From positions 376,317,792 to 376,381,791 of the forward strand of contig NC_053035.3 in the NCBI RefSeq assembly GCF_002575655.3: a stretch of DNA of 64,000 bases, read 5' to 3'. This DNA comes from Aegilops tauschii subsp. strangulata. Lineage: Eukaryota; Streptophyta; Magnoliopsida; Poales; Poaceae. A program made the translations under genes and the position numbers. Below, in pieces: positions 58,903 to 64,000 of this stretch. The notes below the pieces were generated by a model. That model did no database searches. It was not told where the DNA came from and worked only from the letters and a program-made list of their open reading frames with translations. Every line of letters begins with the position of its first letter. The stretch's first letter is position 1.

Positions 58903-59312
58903 TCAAAAAACACAGTACGGTAAAAATATCAAACGGCCTGAAGCAGCAGCGCACGGAAGTGCCCTCGCTGGGCAGGTAGCCCAGCAGGGTTTATATGTTC
59001 GATTAGTCTGATCAGATTGCACATTCTTCACATCTTCAGTAGCTGCAGCAGCAGCATCTTGCTTAGTTTCCTATCATGACATGGTAATGATGCTCGTCAG
59101 TTGAGGAATGCGTAAAAGGGGAAACGGTAAGAGTGGAATTGAACATGGATGCTAACATTTGTTTTGGATGCAGGGTCAACAACATCTCCAGCAAAAGCAG
59201 TTTCTGCAGTTTGGGTAGGATCTTTAGGCACAGCCGCAGATGATGTAGTTCCCTTGGTTTTGGAAGGCGAAGTGAAGAGCTTGCGACGAGAGTTCCTAGG
59301 CACGGTGATTTG
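58903..59312 (-). pseudogene. Two-exon 3' gene fragment of unknown identity (E11)
   Basis: Exon 59312-59157 (52 codons, QITVPRNSRRKLFTSPSKTK...) follows an ATGCAG acceptor and ends at a GT (GTTAGC). After an 86 bp intron, exon 59070-58903 follows a GATAG acceptor and reads ETKQDAAAAATEDVKNVQSD... to TGA at 58905-58903. Both are in phase 0, so the joined frame has 107 codons. The first part is basic and Ser/Thr/Pro-rich, as in a disordered tail. I do not recognise the protein. It could be the end of a Helitron-borne gene (such elements often carry an RPA-like gene or captured host exons), but no domain proves either. No upstream exon in phase was found. Confidence 0.45.
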
Positions 59313-62252
59313 CTGCATTTAAACATAAAATTATATTAGGTGTTACCAAAGTGACAAAGCAAGAAAGGTATAGCAGTGCACAAGGATGATTGAAATACCT
59401 AGGTATTTAGTCACAGGAGCTTGTCCTTGCCTTTCATTGCGATATAGGAGTGTTCATCTATTAATCATGTAATAGTCAGACAATGCAAAGGAGAGAACGC
59501 AGGGAGAAATAGTAACAATCATACAACGCAAAGCTGTGTACAGGGCAACAAGAATGCCTCGCATCAGGACGCATTAGGCAAAGGTAACTAAATGGAATAC
59601 ACAGCTGCCAAAAGCCATGAGTACAACAATGTTAGATTAGGCGGTGGCTGCAGCTGGTCATTAGTAATCATTCTATATGAGAACCTTAAATCGATTGAAA
59701 GAGAAGGAAATGTAAGGTTATTTACATTGATATATATTAGTTCAAATGGACGATCCACAAGGAAAGACAAAAAAATTGTGAAGCATATCATAAGTGGCAC
59801 AAAAGCATTGTAAACTTTGCTCGAGGAATTTGTATATCTGAAGGAATCCATCACCCGAGTATAACATAAATGAAGTTGGTGTTCAGTTTAAATTTCTACC
59901 AAGCAAATGTAAGGTGTTGATGAAGCTTTAACAAAATTAGGGGCAACAACGATTAATTAACCCATCCGGTAGTTTTCAGTTTTCACCAACTTGTCCATCT
60001 ATCCATAAGACTACATGGAACTGAACCGAAGGTAAGGATCTGAACCAAGAATAGCAGCGTAGACAAAAGCAAGATTAAACATCATTCTTCAGTCCTCAAG
60101 GGTACATGCATTCTCCTTCCTGACTTCGGCTTCCTGCTCTGGTGTGTAGTGTTCTCTAAAATCAGCTACTGCTTACACTCCCCCACTAAGTGAATAGTAA
60201 CAATTTTAAGAGGATAAACCACACAGAGAATTGGTTCCTAATTAGAGCAGCTAAAGAAGCAAGTAGCTAACATTAGTACATAGAGTCTTGGAAGTGGGCT
60301 ACAATATCATGGCAAAATGACAGGAGTACATCATTGCTTGTGGTTAGCATAGTTCTCTCAAAAAAATTATGGCTGGTTTGCTACTACTTCCAATTTTGTC
60401 TGTACTGTATTAAATAAGGCCCATCAAAGCATACCACAAATGGTTTTCTGTGCAAAATAAATAGACCAAAAAATGAATGAAACAAAATAAATACACAGCC
60501 CCTTACGCATATATGCAGATGAAAGCTTCCAACAATGAAACAATTTCTAGTTTAACCGAAAGGCATTAGCATAGGTGAGAACAAATATTTTCAGTTAGCT
60601 CTAACAAGAACAAATGGCAGGACGAAGAACAACCTCCAACCAAGGTGATGACGAGCCAGCAGAGCAATAGACGAAGACCAAACAGCAGATGAGAGGACAA
60701 AAGCAACCTGCGGCAGACAAAACAAATGCCTTAGGAGGGTGAAACACGAACGGAAAGAGTGTATAATCAGCAAACTACATAGACAATAGGCTAATTATGC
60801 TTGCAATCAGTATAAATATAATTAGCAACTACTATATATCCATTACTTGAATGGAATCATGAGCAACTTTCATGCATCGTAAATACGACGGCTGCCCCTC
60901 TCAACTCTTCTGTGCCTTATCTCATGACTACTTTTACTAATCAGTGACTGGGTTCAGTTGCTGTCTAAATCAAGACAATTGCATGAAAGCACAACACAGT
61001 ACATCCTAATGTAAGATATTTTAAGTTTTTAACTAATAGAAGCAAGCACCTGTCAATTTATGATTACAACACGGCTGAAACACGGTAGGCACATCAACTA
61101 AATTGAGGCACACATATCTGTCAGCACGGCGGCACGGTCACATTTAAAGAATTAATAATTATGAAAAGCCTGTAGTGCAAGTCACAACTATAAATACTCT
61201 GTTCTCACCTAAAACTATCAGAACAGAGACAAATAAGAACAGAGCTGCCAATATAAATGAAGGTCAATGCAGAACACAACAGGTGAATATTTCCAAAGAC
61301 AAGCAAACATATCCGTCTAGCCCGACACAGCATATTCAACATATCATACAACCACTTACGCAAACAGTTACAGCAGGCTTTCATAAAGTGGACTGGAAAT
61401 CAGGGAAATAGACATGGAATATTTCTCTATAGCTACACGGTTTTGAAATATTTTTCTTCTTGAAGCTAACCAAGCCCGCTGTCTTTTTTTTAGCTGAAGA
61501 TAAATTCGTCAGTTTGAAGTAGAAAAGCAATGACTAAACCTAAAGATCCAAGCAAAGGACCATCTACTTTTTATAACTAATCAATCCACCCAAACTATAT
61601 TACTTTCTTACCTGTTTTAATGGAACACAGTAAACATTTTCCATTGCACTCTTGCTCCAAGCTTACAAACCCTACATATTTTAGGTGCTGCGTCCCTCTG
61701 ATACTGTTGCATAGGTACTTAAACAGCAGCCTAGTAAGAATACTACTTGGCTATATTCAGGCTAAACTCTAAAGCATTAATCTAAGCCTCCACTTTGTGT
61801 GCACCTTCTCATTGTATTTATGCTCATTTAATGGCAGCACAGCATCCCATTTTGAATGCTAGCTAAGAATACCCAACTAATCAGACTTCTTTCCTATGAG
61901 ATTGTAATAAAGAATAATGATGGTAGGTGATCTGATATTATATTCGACTAATAATAAAATAAGTAAGGAGAGCAGGGTATGGAAAGACATATAGCCTAGA
62001 AAAGAAGCATGCAGAGGAAAATGCCAAAGAGATACTATCATAAGCAAGGGCATTTGATGAATTCATTAATTAGTTAAGCCAGTACGAATATACATGACTG
62101 AAAAGAATATGTATTTTGTAGTTTGAACAAATGGAGTAACCAAGACAACAATAACTGGGCGTACAGTCTAAATTAAATGAGCCAGTTTGAGGAATTGTTA
62201 TCCTCCAAACAATATTCAGATGATTCTATTTGCTATGATGATAATTCTTTAC
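59313..62252. other. Mostly non-coding low-copy-looking stretch
   Basis: AT-rich with no transposon signature found. A possible minus-strand terminal exon at 60707-60591 (39 codons, acceptor CCGCAG, hydrophobic, ending FVLVRAN and stop) and a possible exon end at 61612 (SKSAMENVYCVPLKQ then GTAAG) are the only gene-like pieces. Both are weak. Confidence 0.35.
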
Positions 62253-62358
62253 CTGCACATTACTCGGCATACCAAGTTCTCCATTCGGTTTCTTCTCTGC
62301 ACGACACATGAATATATGAGCAACTAATTTTCTTGGTCCTATTTCTTCTTTCTCATAT
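62253..62358 (-). pseudogene. 106 bp internal exon of an unrecognised gene
   Basis: Bounded by TTTGCAG (acceptor) and GTAAAG (donor) on the minus strand. After one split-codon base it is open for 35 codons, YEKEEIGPRKLVAHIFMC then RAEKKPNGELGMPSNVQ. It has coding-like composition unlike its AT-rich flanks. No family is recognised. No partner exon in the right phase was identified on either side, so it may be a captured single exon or part of a gene extending beyond the window. Confidence 0.45.
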
Positions 62359-62499
62359 CTGCAAATATCATGTTTAGGAAACCCACGTATTAGTAATTTC
62401 AGAGGTGTACATTAGAGAAAATGTTCAACTAACAATCCAATTAGATATACATGTGCAGGTATGTTTATACACCTAGCCAAAAATTTGAGAAGATCAAAT

Positions 62500-62870
62500 T
62501 AAGAATTTGAATGCCCAATGAAAATTAAACTTGGATTGAAAGTTCCCTTCCATTGCATTTGGAATCTGCTCTCTTTACCTCTCCCTATCCCACTCCCACT
62601 ACCACACATTCATCACATAACACAGAGAGAGATAGAGGAGCACCTGGTTGGGAAGGAAGGCGTTGAGCGCGTCCGTTCCTCACCGTGGGGAGCACCTGTG
62701 GTTGGGAAGCAAGCCATGAACAACAAGTTGGAAAGGAACTATAAGAGGAAGGAATCCAGGGGAAAATCAGCCCCAAATCAAATCAACCAATGAAGAAATC
62801 TGCCATTGTTTTGACCACGAAATTAGACCAGACAAAAGGAGAAATCAACAGATAACAAATCACACGGTGC
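62500..62870. other. Intergenic or intronic stretch
   Basis: A minus-strand 63-codon frame at 62776-62585 contains possible AACCACAG and CAACCAG|GTGCTCC splice words but is not otherwise supported. Confidence 0.3.
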
Positions 62871-62879
62871 CCGCTTCTA

Positions 62880-63301
62880 TACCTTGCTGCCGCCCGCTTG
62901 TTTGACGAGGATCACCTCGGCCAGTTCCTGCAGTCCCGCCGCCGCCGCCGCCCCGAATGCCGGTCCCGTCGCCTTTCCCTATTTGGCAGCTGGGCGAGCG
63001 AACTCGCCGGCGCAGGCCGACACCGGCCGGCGACCCTGTCCCGTCCGCTGCCGAGCCTCCCTCTCCTATTTCCTCTCTCTTTCTCCCTCCTCTCGTCATC
63101 AGCCACTCCTCTTTGCTCTCTCTTTCTCCCTCCTCTCTCTCCTGCACGGACCTGTGGCGCAGGATCGAATCAAGCGCCCCCGCCGTCGCCCTTTGCCTGC
63201 AGGTCGGATCTGGCGGGATCCCCTACTGCTCCACCCCAGCGAGAAGATCGGCGGCGGCTGACGAGGGAGGACGGGGTGGTGCTGCGCTGAGCAGTGGCCA
63301 T
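62880..63301 (-). other. GC-rich 5'-exon-like block, left part
   Basis: On the minus strand this reads as a purine-rich and GGC-repeat-rich leader ending in GGCAGCAAG|GTATAG, a plausible first-exon donor at about 62882. Frames are compositional, and the one reading LQELAEVILVKQAGGSK has an upstream in-frame stop and no ATG. Together with 63864-64000 it may be the promoter-proximal part of a gene whose start lies beyond the window. Confidence 0.35.
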
Positions 63302-63854
63302 GGACGGACTGAGATCCAGTGCCTTTATCAAGCGAAGTCACGCTGCAACTTTACCCTTCTAATCTCCATCCAATCCACATCCTACGGTCCAGATCACACA
63401 TAGGAAAGGCTCTCAACACTTAGCAGTTTTCAGCATAGCTTTTGTGTAGATGATTACTCAACATTGACACTTATTGCTGTAGCATTCGGACATTATGCGC
63501 TGCAGCCTTTTAATATCAAGTTCTACTGGATTTAGTGTCAACTGCAATTGATTTATTCCACTTTGATTGCATAATGCACTACTGTATAACCAAACCAAAT
63601 TTTGTTTTATAGTCTGCTCATGAGTATCTGCAGTTCTTTATTTTTTGGGTTTCAATCTGTTCAAATAAAACTGAGTTCAAGTGCCACTGCATCGTTGTTT
63701 GCAGCTTATTGATGTTTGCTGCTATCCTGAAACTGCTAAGTGTTGAGAGCCTTTCCCCTTATGTGATCTGAACCGTAGGATGTGGATTGGATGGAGATTA
63801 GTAGGGTAAAGTTGCAGCGTGACTTCACTTGATAAAGGCACTGGATCTCAGTCC
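63302..63854. mobile_element. E12: Mutator-like MITE
   Basis: 553 bp with terminal inverted repeats of about 130 bp (63302-63433 and 63724-63854). Ends are GGAC(GGAC)TGAGATCCAGTGCC; the left has one extra GGAC. It is flanked by a perfect 9 bp TSD AGTGGCCAT (63293-63301 and 63855-63863). Long TIRs with a 9 bp TSD define Mutator-type elements. The 290 bp centre is AT-rich and non-coding, so transposase had to come from elsewhere. Confidence 0.93.
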
Positions 63855-63863
63855 AGTGGCCAT

Positions 63864-64000
63864 ACATGGGCAGCCCAGTTGGGGACGGGACGACGACCAG
63901 AGAGGCGACGGACCGGGAAGGAGGAGAGGAGGCAGGGATTGGGGGAGGGTCGGAGGAAGAGGGGGCAGCAGATTGGGGAAGAAAAGAGGAGACTCTCTAT
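63864..64000 (-). other. GC-rich 5'-exon-like block, right part
   Basis: On the minus strand a CT-rich leader (CTCCTCTTTTCTTCCCC and similar) of the kind found in plant 5' UTRs. It is contiguous with 62880-63301 once E12 and one TSD copy are removed. The window ends here. Confidence 0.35.

Noticed and set aside
59399..59457. Short minus-strand exon upstream of 59312 (YIAMKGKDKL)
   Set aside because: The coding-looking frame meets TGA before the donor, and no phase joins it to the next exon.
62860..63147. 95-codon minus-strand frame starting MQEREEGERES as a first coding exon
   Set aside because: It is driven by purine-rich and GGC repeats, and its phase at the likely donor does not match the exon at 62253-62358.

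Overview
The window is a gene-poor stretch of a large grass genome, almost certainly Triticeae (wheat, barley or a relative). No intact cellular protein-coding gene is visible. About 90% is a stack of LTR retrotransposons nested in each other. The family names Angela/BARE, Maximus and Sabrina/Fatima are recognised from memory of their sequences and were not confirmed by a search. Element limits rest on TG...CA ends, target-site duplications (TSDs), primer-binding sites (PBS) and polypurine tracts (PPT) read directly from the sequence.

Layout, using labels E1-E12. E1 is the oldest layer at the left: a Tat-lineage Ty3/gypsy element on the + strand (partial LTR 1-494, gag, protease, RT-RNase H, integrase, then an antisense coiled-coil ORF). 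It is split into four pieces (1-2611, 10554-11532, 12008-13783, 21335-24889). E2 (2612-10553, minus strand, TSD AGCGC) is a Sabrina/Fatima-like gypsy element with gag and protease but no RT or integrase. E3 (11533-12007, TSD CTCCT) is a solo LTR. E4 (13784-21334, TSD TGCTG) is a decayed BARE/Angela-type copia element. E5 (24890-26176 and 33270-33389) is a broken second copy of the E2 family. E6 (26177-33269) is a LARD-like element with a 4.3 kb LTR and no coding capacity. E7 (33390-53215) is a Maximus-like Sirevirus copia element with gag, pol and an env-like region; it lacks its 3' LTR. E8 (34947-43516, TSD AAGGT) is a second Angela-like copia element inside the E7 gag. E9 (45823-45888) is a CACTA terminal scrap inside E7. 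E10 (53216 to about 58205) is a minus-strand LTR element fragment whose interior is made of repeat arrays and a tRNA-Lys-like pseudogene.

From 58206 to the end the sequence is different: low-copy-looking and AT-rich, with minus-strand exon-like pieces bounded by GT/AG. It begins at a Helitron-type 3' terminus (E11). A GC-rich, exon-like block lies near the right end and is split by a 553 bp Mutator-like MITE with a perfect 9 bp TSD (E12).

The elements do not work together as a pathway. What the window records is an insertion and decay history. E1 and E7 reading frames rejoin exactly when the nested elements are removed, and their nonsense codons are mostly TAG where CAG is expected, as methylated cytosine decay at CHG sites would give. 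Non-autonomous elements (E2, E6, probably E8) would have needed proteins from related copies to move.
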